The position numbers were made by a program, and so were the translations under genes. The notes under the pieces were generated by a model that was given only the letters and a program-made list of their open reading frames with translations, made no database searches and was not told where the DNA came from. Below, in pieces: positions 23,866 through 34,090 of a stretch of DNA of 64,000 nucleotides (its first letter is position 1; every line of letters begins with the position of its first letter). Source of the stretch: Palaemon carinicauda (lineage: Eukaryota; Arthropoda; Malacostraca; Decapoda; Palaemonidae); assembly GCF_036898095.1 (NCBI RefSeq), contig NC_090767.1, positions 31,203,905 through 31,267,904 on the forward strand, in the 5' to 3' direction.

Positions 23866-24301
23866 CAGGGGTTAGAACCCCGTGATACCTAACGGCAATT
23901 CTCTTGTAATATCAATCGCAGAAATATTATAGAGTAGGAAGCTGCCGGAGGGAACTTCCATCAGGACGACATGGCCGCCATCTCACCCTAAAATAGATTT
24001 TTCCTAAGTCAAAATTCCTTTTTGAATAGAAAATTGTACATAGTTCAGTGACCAGCAGTGTTCCAAGTTGCGGAGTGGTGTGGTGTCTCGTACTAAACCA
24101 ACCGATTAATTCAAATAAAAACATTTCCAGTTCTAAAAAAAAATTAGTTGTTAATTTAAAAACAGTTTGTCAGACTAATGAAATTAATAGTTTAAGTACT
24201 TATTGTTTCAATAGCTTCATATGACATAAAAATATTACTTTCAGATTTAAAGTCTGCAGTTCATTGTAATAATACAAAAAAAAAAATTTCAAATCATTGG
24301 T
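23866..24301 (+). repeat. Dispersed repeat R-A, first part
   Basis: Matches 40995-41390 closely (GGTTAGAACCCCGTGATACC, GAGTAGGAAGCTGCCGGAGG, GGTGTCTCGTACTAAACC, AAACATTTCCAGTT) and 27670-27900 more loosely. The ORF1-only retroposon interrupts it at 24301. The second part resumes at 26716. The class of R-A is unknown. Confidence 0.8.
24290..24301. repeat. Left target site duplication of the ORF1-only element
   Basis: CAAATCATTGGT, repeated exactly at 26704-26715 on the far side of the element. Confidence 0.9.
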
Positions 24302-24398
24302 CAGTGTTCGCTTAGACTCGGTGCCGACAACTACTCTGGATTATGTGCATCGTAACCTCCCGAAATTTTCACTGTGATTCCCGTAGAGTTCAACCACG

Positions 24399-26063
24399 AT
24401 GTCCATTTGGTATCTGGGAGAACATGGATGGTATTTTTACCCTAAGGAAAACAGACATTGTGATGGTTATATAACCTGTACATGTGATCTCTGTGAGGCC
24501 TATAGGGAGCAACGTGATTTCATTTTCAAGAAATTGAAAAGACATAACTACACTGTAAATCCAGTAGTGACTTACCACAAACTCTACTGTTCCTGTGAGG
24601 GATGTAAAGATCTCTCTGACCAGCTTCAAAAGTGTAATAAGGAAATAATCCTTATGCGACAGAACAAGAAAAAGAAGACTTCTACAGACTCTTCACCAGT
24701 GCCAGAACCAGCCCCAGCATCGCCACTTGTGACTCCAAGGACTGAGAGCACAGACTCGTCCTTGTCTGTCCCTACAACTCCTCAGCAATTAGGTGCAACA
24801 GCAGTCATCCCTCCTACCAACGAGCCTGAGTCCTCCAACGCCATGGAGACCGAACAGGGGGCCCACTCTATGGACTGCAACTGCACAGATTGCCTCCAGA
24901 CACTCCTGCAAGAAGCCACTGTTATACAAGAGAACATCCCAGCTACACAGCCAAAGAAACCTCTGCCAAAGTTTCGACTTTCACAGGCAAACCACGAGCT
25001 CTCTTATGCCTCTGTTGCTGCCATGGCTGCCAAACCTGGCATGCAACTCACTGCAAGACCTAACAGGAAAGGTGATCTTATCATCTATCCCAAGGACATT
25101 GAGACAGCCAGATTCCTTCAGGAAGACTCCACCTTAACACTGCTGGATCCTGCTTTTATCAGGAAGAAGGCAGTCATTACTAGGTATCCTGTGACGATGC
25201 CTATCTCCATTGTAACCTCGTGCAGCAATATTGACTGTGCTGTTCGCTGCACAAGTAAGGATGACGTTCCTGTTCAACGCCTAATAGCCACCTTTATAGG
25301 TCCAGTTCCTTCCAAACTGAACTTAGGAGTCTGGGGTACTTTTCCCATCGAGGAATACACACCTGAGCCCCTTCGATGTTACAGATGCCAACGCTTTGGA
25401 CATCATAAAGAAGAATGCAGAGGCCCCATTATTTGCGGTATCTGCAGCCAGCGACATAGCACAAAAGTGTGCATAAAGGCCCATAAAGAAGGACGACAAA
25501 CCACATCCAAGTGCCCCAATTGTTCCAAGCCACACCATGCTTGGAATAAGCGCTGCCCAGAGCGTCTCAAGAGGATAGCAGCTATGAAGAATACATCCTC
25601 TTCAAACCAAAACAAACCAGCTCCATCCCAGCCACCTAAAGAACAGAGAACTCCTCGCCAGAGAAGACCAACTCAGCCAACTCCTGCTCCTACTTCTACA
25701 TCTACAATAGCTTTTGCATCTACACCTACAACTGCTCCTAAAAAGGACCAGCAACGACCTGCAACTGTTCCTAAGAAGGATCAGCACCGACCTGCAACTG
25801 CTCCCCAAAGGGACCAACAACGACCTACAACTGTTCCTAAGAAGGATCAGCACCGACCTGCAACTGCTCCCCAAAGGGACCAGCAACGACCTTCATCCTC
25901 TTCCCCTTCCCAAACCTTGACTCAAGCAATTGAGTCTCTCACCTTGCAAGACCTCATACCTATCGCCTTCCAGATCCTTACCAAAGTCCTCTCCCTCTCA
26001 TCAATCTCCACCTTCCAGCAATTCCTGCAACAATTCCAGTTTCCAGCCACTGAGCAGAGATAA
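24399..26063 (+). CDS. ORF1 protein of the ORF1-only retroposon (family A)
   Basis: Intact 554-codon frame; ATG 24399 is supported by the 97-bp leader and by homologous N-termini in other copies. It is probably an RNA-binding, RNP-forming protein. N-terminus: YLGEHGW and NRHC, then two CxCxxC motifs (C27, C29, C32 and C64, C66, C69). Residues 80-180 are S/T/P-rich. A middle region (about 185-325) has LSYASVAAM, LLDPAFIRKKAVITRYPV and LGVWGTFPIEEY. Three zinc knuckles: C327-C330-H335-C340, C346-C349-H353-C358 and C372-C375-H379-C386. A Pro/Thr-rich linker (about 440-500) is built from 11-residue KKDQQRPAT repeats in 66-bp pairs. The C-terminal SLTLQDLIPIAFQI helix is conserved in family C. Knuckles of this type are typical of I/Jockey-group ORF1 proteins. 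The double CxCxxC module is unfamiliar to me. Confidence 0.9.
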   Translation: MSIWYLGEHGWYFYPKENRHCDGYITCTCDLCEAYREQRDFIFKKLKRHNYTVNPVVTYHKLYCSCEGCKDLSDQLQKCNKEIILMRQNKKKKTSTDSSPVPEPAPASPLVTPRTESTDSSLSVPTTPQQLGATAVIPPTNEPESSNAMETEQGAHSMDCNCTDCLQTLLQEATVIQENIPATQPKKPLPKFRLSQANHELSYASVAAMAAKPGMQLTARPNRKGDLIIYPKDIETARFLQEDSTLTLLDPAFIRKKAVITRYPVTMPISIVTSCSNIDCAVRCTSKDDVPVQRLIATFIGPVPSKLNLGVWGTFPIEEYTPEPLRCYRCQRFGHHKEECRGPIICGICSQRHSTKVCIKAHKEGRQTTSKCPNCSKPHHAWNKRCPERLKRIAAMKNTSSSNQNKPAPSQPPKEQRTPRQRRPTQPTPAPTSTSTIAFASTPTTAPKKDQQRPATVPKKDQHRPATAPQRDQQRPTTVPKKDQHRPATAPQRDQQRPSSSSPSQTLTQAIESLTLQDLIPIAFQILTKVLSLSSISTFQQFLQQFQFPATEQR

Positions 26064-26349
26064 TCCTTCCCTGCTTGTAATCCTCTCCTTTCAAATTCCC
26101 TAATCCTAAAAGGAGAATAGCTATTACAAGGCTGTCTTCCTCATAAGGAAACAGCTCTTGTTTTTCCTGTCTCCCACCCTCTTTCCCTGTTAACCCTCCT
26201 CTTACCCTATCCTTAGGGGGCCGTTCTCGTGCCAGCTGACCGAGCGCAGCACAGTTTTGGCCCCCTCCCCCTTTTCCATCACAAGAGCAGGAATAAGCTT
26301 CTTTGTTTAAACCTACTCCTATTCTCTCCTACTAAAATTCCTTCACTCC

Positions 26350-26415
26350 TCTCCCAGTCTCTTTTACTTACTGGGACTTACTACTATCAATACTTTATCC
26401 TCTGACTAAAACTTT
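26350..26415 (+). other. Conserved 3' UTR box of ORF1-only elements
   Basis: CTCCCAGTCTCTTTTACTTA then CTGGGACTTACTACTAT and CTGACTAAAACTTTC. The same arrangement occurs on the minus strand at 34091-34165 and 42765-42835, just after the ORF1 ends of two diverged families. Confidence 0.7.
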
Positions 26416-26637
26416 CTTTCGTGGACCTAAAGGGAGACCCCCTTTTCGGGTTACTATCTACCCCTTGTCACGTCTTGTACCATTCCATTCCATTCCATCC
26501 TTCATTCATCATCCTTACATATCATTTCCTTTACCTATCCCTTACCTGACATTCCTTTTCCTATTTTTACCTAACGTTCCTTTTACTAACATAAATTTTA
26601 CTCCTTGGAGTATACCTTTTACAAACCCAATCCTCTT

Positions 26638-26664
26638 ACGGGCTGCCCAGCGGCAAGAGCCCGT
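26638..26664 (+). other. 3'-terminal hairpin of the ORF1-only element
   Basis: ACGGGCT pairs with AGCCCGT around a 13-nt loop, 40 bp before the (CA)n tail. The stem matches that of the I-like LINE tail (18351-18376). Confidence 0.7.
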
Positions 26665-26703
26665 GTCATGCTATATGCATGGCAATCTACACACACACAC
26701 ACA

Positions 26704-26715
26704 CAAATCATTGGT
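26704..26715. repeat. Right target site duplication of the ORF1-only element
   Basis: Exact copy of CAAATCATTGGT. Repeat R-A continues directly after it. Confidence 0.9.
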
Positions 26716-27255
26716 CTTTTTATTTTTATATTAATTTTATAGGATAAATCTTTGACAGGTCAAGAGTATTTATTACTCTTCCTAATAACACTGATTGCGA
26801 GAAAAAATGAGTAAAATTGCACTTATTTCATCCTGTACACCTAGGCTGACACAGTTGTCTTTGTGGACTTCTGTACCAGAACTCTACCGAATCACTGGGT
26901 TTAGTAGAAGAGAAGCTGTAGACATCGCTGCCTGTAAAATCAAAGCCATAGAATTTGTAATTAAATTCAATTTCACGCCACTTGCACCAACAGTATAGTT
27001 TTTCCATTTGGTTATCATGTGTATATTGTGCACAGTCAGCCCTCTTGTTACGCGAGATCTCACTTAACAATTTCACCTACAGGCGGCAGAGATAACTGCA
27101 ATACCTATTGAATAATAAACCACATTCGTAATTAAAGATTTTTATGGAGCGAAGATTTCAAATCCCTTACAGTGTACGTGCCTCAAGCCATTTACCTCGT
27201 TCCCCACCCAGCTCGTTAAACCTCTCGCTGTATACTATATATATTGGGCCCAGAA
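26716..27255 (+). repeat. Dispersed repeat R-A, second part
   Basis: Near-identical to parts of 41490-42010 and 53640-54140 (CATCCTGTACACCTAGGCTG, AAATCACTGGGTTTAGTAGA, TTTGGTTATCATGTGTATAT). The minus strand of this part carries a short frame (27076-26828) with FTGSDVYSFSSTKPSD that is also open at 53966-53679. Confidence 0.8.
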
Positions 27256-27339
27256 GTTTCTCCCAAGTCTTGTTTTTAGCTCAAATGAGCCCTGTAACTA
27301 CTATAATCCGCAGACAAGCTAGTCCACTATGACGTCTTA

Positions 27340-27560
27340 CACGTTTGGCGCCGAAAATCCCTGTGGCCTTAAGGGGGGGGTTGTAGGGGGAGCCGAGCCC
27401 CCCCCCCCGTTAGGCCTTGGTAGGGGTACAGGGCCCTAGGTTAGGTTAGGTGGTTGTATTAGGTTCGGTAGTGCCCCGAAAATCACTTTTCTCTTCCTTC
27501 CCACTCAGGTGGTAGTGGGTTTATGCTTACATTTTGTGTGTAAGAGTAAGTCTTAGTTTC
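27340..27560 (+). repeat. GC-rich dispersed repeat with TTAGG motifs
   Basis: GTGGCCTTAAGGGGGGG, a run of C, GGTAGGGGTACAGGGCCC, TAGGTTAGGTTAGGTGG and TTCGGTAGTGCCCCGAAAAT. The same order occurs at 62885-63200, where it is tandemly doubled. Noncoding. Confidence 0.75.
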
Positions 27561-27669
27561 TTTTTTATTCATTTCCTCATGTTTCTATGCGATGTGCAAC
27601 ACCAATCTGGTCATTTTGTGCCGTTTTTCGTCGTTAATACTTGAAAAACGGGTGCGGCCTTCTCCTGGA

Positions 27670-28040
27670 CATTTACCGCCAGCAGTGTTCCAAATCGCAG
27701 AGTGGTGTCTCGTACTAAACCGACTGAGTAATTCAAATCAAAACATTTCCAGTTATGGAAAAAATAAGATGTTTATTTGAAAACAATTTGACATAATAAT
27801 AAAATTAATAATTTAAGTACTTATTTTCTTATTAGCTTTATATAACAAAAATATTTATTTCAGATTTAAAGTCTGCAGTTCATTGTTTAAGTAGATAAAA
27901 AATCCTATGTGATCATGGGTCTTTGTTTGGTAAAAAAGAACTTTAGAAGGTAGAGAGTATTGCATGTGAGAGGAATGTAGTAAAATTGCTTGCATTCAAT
28001 CCTGTACACCTAGGCTGACACAGTTGTCTTTGTGAAAACC
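27670..28040 (+). repeat. Dispersed repeat R-A, diverged copy
   Basis: AGCAGTGTTCCAAATCGCAG, GGTGTCTCGTACTAAACC, AAACATTTCCAGTTATGG and CCTGTACACCTAGGCTGACA appear in the R-A order with an internal deletion. Confidence 0.7.
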
Positions 28041-28412
28041 ATATCATTTCAGTCTCAGCAGTAGAGCAGTTAACACCTTTGGCAGAACCGCTCTATGATA
28101 ATGACGTTTCTGCCATTGCTTTTGTGGTTTGTAAATATATGAGACTTAAGAAAAAGATTAGACACAAGAAGAGATTTATCATGCACCATTATTACTTGAC
28201 CTAAATGGACGTGACACCAGAGAAAGTTCGAGAAATGTTTATGATTTATTCTAATGGTTACGGAGCAACACACTGGCAATTAATGAGAGGTTTTGAAACA
28301 TTTTTGGGATCTGAACATATGGGTTGCCTTAAGAAAAATAGTTTCATTTATATACGGAAATATTATATATTATATGGTTAAAGTTAATATGTTCTTTACA
28401 TGAATATAAACG
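28041..28412. other. No gene recognised
   Basis: Intergenic AT-rich sequence with no coding or repeat signal that I can support. Confidence 0.45.
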
Positions 28413-28545
28413 GAATTTGAGCGAAGCGAAAAATCTATTTTTGGGTGAGATAGCCATGACGTCCTGATGGAAGGTTCCTTCGGTAGCTACCCAAGGAAGC
28501 TACCGAAGGAACCTTCCATCAGGACGTCATGGCTTGAGCCCAAAA
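28413..28545 (+). mobile_element. TA-targeting MITE, small foldback copy
   Basis: Starts after TATAA with ACGGAATTTGAGCGAAGCG, then TTTTGGGTGAGATAGCC and a perfect 36-bp inverted repeat (28453-28488 and 28498-28533) around a 9-nt loop, then TTGAGCCCAAAAA. The terminus matches copies at 29056 and 31364-31900. The TA flank suggests a Tc1/mariner-type non-autonomous element. Confidence 0.75.
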
Positions 28546-29054
28546 ATGCAATGTATATTAGTTTCTATTGCCTCTTGCACAGTAGACGCAGAAGGAGGTG
28601 GTCTTTCTGATGCTTTTATAAATGATAGAATATCACAATACTATATATATGGTTCATACTCCTCATCAGTTCCTGTGCCAGATTTCTTGGAGGCTTCAAC
28701 CATTTTTAAGTTTATTTTGAAACAGTGTGCATATTGTAGGGTTTTTTTTAGTCGTTATTTGCTCCAAGACACTTTTCTTTAAGTTTTTCTATCAAAACTT
28801 CGTAAGCCTTGTTTTTTTTAGCGTTTCTATCTTAATACAATTTGCTTTTTACATTCCATAGGCATGGGTGGCACTTATAAATATCAATAAATTCGTCCCA
28901 AGAAAAACTTTGTCCACCCAAATCTCAGACATTGTTTCTGATATGGAGACTGACCAGGTTGACTCACCCAGCCACAAACAATCAGTTACATCTGTCTGTA
29001 AATGACCTCCTATAGATCTGAATGAACAATCGATTGTAGCAATTAGACCCATAT

Positions 29055-29205
29055 AACGGATTTTGAGCGAAGCGAAAAATCTACTTTTGGGTGAGATAGC
29101 CATGACGTCCTGATGGACCCTCCCGTCTATTCTAGTTCAGCCTTTCAGGCCCTAGGAAGCTACTGAAGGAACCTTCCATCAGGACGTCATGGCTTGAGCC
29201 CAAAA
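29055..29205 (+). mobile_element. TA-targeting MITE, second copy
   Basis: TATA|ACGGATTTTGAGCGAAGCG, then GCCATGACGTCCTGATGGA. The complementary TCCATCAGGACGTCATGGC follows 70 bp later, ending TTGAGCCCAAAAAA. Same family as 28413-28545 with a longer unpaired centre. Confidence 0.75.
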
Positions 29206-29920
29206 AATCAGATTGGAGGATCAAGATGAACACATGCTGAAACTCCGCCCACTTTGATCTCATCTCACAGATTCAGTCGCTAGTGAATGGGCAGCCTCAC
29301 TCCTAAGTATAATAGACTGAAATGTTGGAAAGAATAATTTTGAGAACAGATTTTCAACTGGTCAGTTTATATAATAGGGTTTACTCCTAAGTTCTAGTGA
29401 CACTACATTAATTTTACTCTTAATATTATCTCAGTCTTCGGTAAATTACCGTAGGCTTGTATCATATCAAATATTAATTTGCGCAGGTAATAAATGTCAA
29501 TTTCGAAGAAAATGGGAATCCACATTTCTTTACCAGTAAAGTTTTTCCTGTTCTATAATAATACACTTACATACATACACATTCATACACATAAATACAG
29601 GACATATTTCACATTCATACCAATAGAATGCGCTGTTGTATTTGATAGTCCTTGGCTCCCTCCTCTTTATAATCCTCGTCTGGTGACGTCATCCAAAACA
29701 AATCGTCTGTCAGTGAATGTTTGTAAAATACTTCCTCAAAACATTAAAAAAAAGTTTTATTTATATTAAGTGTGCGATGATTTAACGCTATTTAGTGACG
29801 TTTAATTATCAACAAGACTTGAATCAATCTATGGTGAGTAGCTTTAGTCTTTTAGACTTGGTCTAATGTGTTGAAATATTATTGTTCTGAAGTCAGGCCT
29901 ATATAATATGTGATATGGCT
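29206..29920. other. No gene recognised
   Basis: AT-rich DNA before the large (TA)n region. No frame above about 90 codons. Confidence 0.5.
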
Positions 29921-29923
29921 TAC

Positions 29924-31358
<1,435 letters not shown>

Positions 31359-31363
31359 ATATA

Positions 31364-31900
31364 ACTGATTTTGAGCGAAGCGAAAAATCTACTTTTGGGT
31401 GAGATGGCCATGTCATCCTGATGGAAGGTTCCTTCAGTAGCTTCCTTTGGATATACTGTATATGACTACAGTAGATATTCCCAGAGAATTAAACTAAAGG
31501 TTTCACAGAATTCTAACTTCTGGTGCGAGTACCCTAAAGGTTTCCCTCCAGGATATCGTATATCAACAGGGGACGCATGCATTATCACGCCATATGGCTA
31601 TCTGCACCCCACATAGCGTTTACGCTTTGAGGGGGGAAAAGCTGGCGAGGTAACTGAGGAGCCGTTCCAAAGTTACCCTCCTTCGTTACTGTTACGGTAC
31701 TCGCAACGTAAATAAACAGTTTGCCATACTGTGTGACGTCATGTCCGTCCTCATTCCTAAGTCCAGCTTTCTACCGGCTTCTGCGATACAGTATAACAGG
31801 GAGGGGCCTGGCAGGCTGAACTGGAACAGTTGGGCGGGTCCATCGGGACGACATGGCCAACTCACCCAAAAATAGATTTTTCGCTTCGCTCAAGATCCGT
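31364..31900. mobile_element. TA-flanked MITE with about 64-bp terminal inverted repeats
   Basis: The left end ACTGATTTTGAGCGAAGCG... and the reverse complement of the right end ACGGATCTTGAGCGAAGCG... agree at most positions over about 64 bp, through TGGGTGAG and TGATGGA. Both ends abut TA (left TATATA, right TATATA). The 400-bp centre has no coding frame. Tc1/mariner-type target choice is inferred from the TA flank. Confidence 0.82.
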
Positions 31901-31904
31901 TATA

Positions 31905-32783
31905 TATATACATACATACGTTTTTGGGGCTCAAGCCCTGTCGTCCTGACGGAAGTATACCAGAGATTTAATGTATCGTGGATTTTTTTCCCATTTCAAG
32001 TGCCTTCTACTTCGACTAATATTCCTGCGGTCTGGTGACTGAAGAGACCATGACATCTGCGTTAAATGTCATTACCAGTGGCATTACAATGACCTGGCTT
32101 CCAGCCCCCCTGGCAGGGAAGTCCTAATTGGACAAGAGGAACATCTCGAAGTTACCTGACGAAGATAGACTCACCTGCAGACGTGACCCACAGGGGTATC
32201 GATACGTTTCTATCGCTCTGTGGTGGCTACACAACAGCTGGTCTAACCTCAGGCTCCTTTTTGGACAGGTAGCAGAAGGTTGAGGGCATTATTACCAGGA
32301 TTTAGACTGCATGAACGGAAGAAGTATGTCTGGCCCTTACTTCTTTCTTCATCCTCCCCTCTACTGGGGAAGCAGCATCCTGGTCTCTGCATAGCTGACC
32401 TCAAACCTCTGCAGGTAAACCATGCTTCCTTGTGTTCCAAGTATTGAGACAATACTGTCGCGTCCCCCATACCCTGACGAGGTGGAATTGGGAACGTCCT
32501 AACCCAGAGTTCCTTCATGAACTCCAGGTCAACTACCTAGGACGGGTCACACTTTCTTCCTTCACACACAAGCTTATGTAGGCCACACATTTCCTTGGGG
32601 CGCAAGGAACTTGTGAGGTGCAGGGACTCCTTTTCTCGAGTGCGACTCCTTTTCTCGAGTGCGATTCACTCGGATTCTGAGTCCCCGGGTAAGCCAAAGC
32701 AAGTATGGCTGGGGACTTTCCACCCTTCCTAAGGGGTAAGTCACCCTATGTAAATAGCGTGGTTTGTATTTCGGTTACGGAAC
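31905..32783. other. Unclassified sequence with a further MITE end
   Basis: 31922-31955 (TTGGGGCTCAAGCCCTGTCG, CCTGACGGAAGT) resembles the inner end of the TA-targeting MITE. The rest has short duplicated pieces (TCCTTTTCTCGAGTGCGA twice near 32628 and 32647) and no credible gene. Confidence 0.45.
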
Positions 32784-33121
32784 AAATGACAAATTCGGAG
32801 ATAATTTGTATTTTTCCTAACCATTCAAACCTTAGCTATTTACACATATTTGCCCGCCATCCCTGTCCCCCAAGTCAAGTCCTACCTCTCCCCCAAGTCA
32901 AGTCCTACCTCTAAGTGAAGTGAGACCTTTCACCGGTGTGTGAGGGGGGGATGGGTAGCAAGCTACCCCTCCCCCTACCGCTGCTAACTAGCGCGGGGTA
33001 GTAAACCCTCGTTAAAATCTAATGGCTCGTCAATTTCAGCTATGCGGAAAGTAAACCCTATGTAAATAGCTAAGGTTTGTATGGTTAGGAAAAATACAAA
33101 TTATCTCCGAATTTGTCATTT
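32784..33121. mobile_element. 338-bp MITE with about 65-bp terminal inverted repeats
   Basis: Starts AAATGACAAATTCGGAGATA and ends with its complement. The inverted repeats extend through TTTGTATTTTTCCTAACCAT and AACCTTAGCTATTTACA with one or two mismatches. The left flank (32741-32783) carries an extra, more diverged inverted copy (CCCTATGTAAATAGC, GGTTTGTAT), so a local foldback spans 32750-32848. The centre is GC-richer and noncoding, with an internal direct repeat of CCCCCAAGTCAAGTCCTACC. Superfamily not determined. Confidence 0.85.
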
Positions 33122-34085
33122 CTCTTACATTGAATAAAGTATCAAAATAAATCCTCTAACTAATCAGAATTAACATTACTAAATTACCCACTGGTGTTAG
33201 CCTGGTCCTAGCTCACTTCAGTTGTAATTCAACATTATTCCACTGCTCTTGCTTATCTGGCAAGCGTACTCGATTGTGCTTCTCACGCCAACCGTGTGGG
33301 AGAGTATTTTTCCTTTATTTTAGATAATTAATCACTTAATTGTGAACATGTTTGTGCTCAGCTGTGACTCGCTTCACTCATATTTTGAAAAAGATTGAAA
33401 GTTCAAGATTGATGATGTAGAGTGCAGGTAATGTTCAGGAAATCAAGCCACAAAGGAATGTAACTCACAGCAGATAAAATGTATAAATTACCCCAAGTCG
33501 AACAAACTACAGCAATTCCTCGCATATCGCGGTTAATGGGGACCAGAACTGACTGTGATAGGTGAAACACCACGAAGTAGGTTCCCTCCCTATTTTTGGA
33601 ATATGTACATTTGTTTGTGTACTTGTACATGTATATGTAATAACAATAAGTGTATATTAACCCTATAAATGCATATGTTATCATTAGAACATTAAAGAAT
33701 CATGTAAATAGATATTGATAATATGAATTATATACTGTACATAAAATAAAGTACTGCACGGCAGGGAGAGATGCTGGGTAAAGTGTCTCGGCGGTTCAGC
33801 TAATCAGCTTGCAAGATTCTGGAGCCAGGATGGCCAGCAAATCAGAGTGGTAGATTTTCAGTTGCGAGCCATCTCCGTATTGATACCTGATGTTCTACTG
33901 TACTCTCCCTGCCTTCTGCTAGCGCCCGCATAACTTTTGCACTATTTATTCTAATTTGTCCTTTCTGTTCAATATTAATGAGGGAGGGATTTCTGGTATA
34001 TGCCATTGTGCACATCGGTGAAGCTATAGGAGTTCACTGTGAGGTGATGCATAAGTATCATCAAGGGAACCAGGCGCACACTGGA
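33122..34085. other. No gene; possible Tigger/mariner-like fragment at 33515-33600
   Basis: CCTCGCATATCGCGGTTAAT with GGGGACCAGAAC and ACACCACGAAGTAGG resembles the ends of Tigger-type elements, whose termini read CCTCG..TCGCGG. No opposite terminus was identified. The remainder is unclassified. Confidence 0.35.
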
Positions 34086-34090
34086 ACCGA

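Larger units (their letters stand above)
24302..26703 (+). mobile_element. Complete ORF1-only (ORF2-less) LINE-like retroposon
   Basis: A 2.4-kb insertion inside repeat R-A, bounded by an exact 12-bp duplication (24290-24301 and 26704-26715). It begins with CAGTG, so the junction reads TCAGTG and resembles an arthropod initiator. Next are a 97-bp 5' UTR, one 554-codon ORF1 (24399-26063), a pyrimidine-rich 3' UTR, a hairpin ACGGGCT/AGCCCGT at about 26638-26664 and a (CA)n tail. No RT or endonuclease sequence is present. The duplication plus simple-repeat tail imply target-primed insertion, so an RT must have been supplied in trans. It is analogous in layout to mammalian HAL1 elements. Confidence 0.88.

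Noticed and set aside
25730..25890. Independent minisatellite in ORF1
   Set aside because: The 66-bp repeat is in frame and part of the ORF1 Pro/Thr-rich linker, so it is described with that protein.
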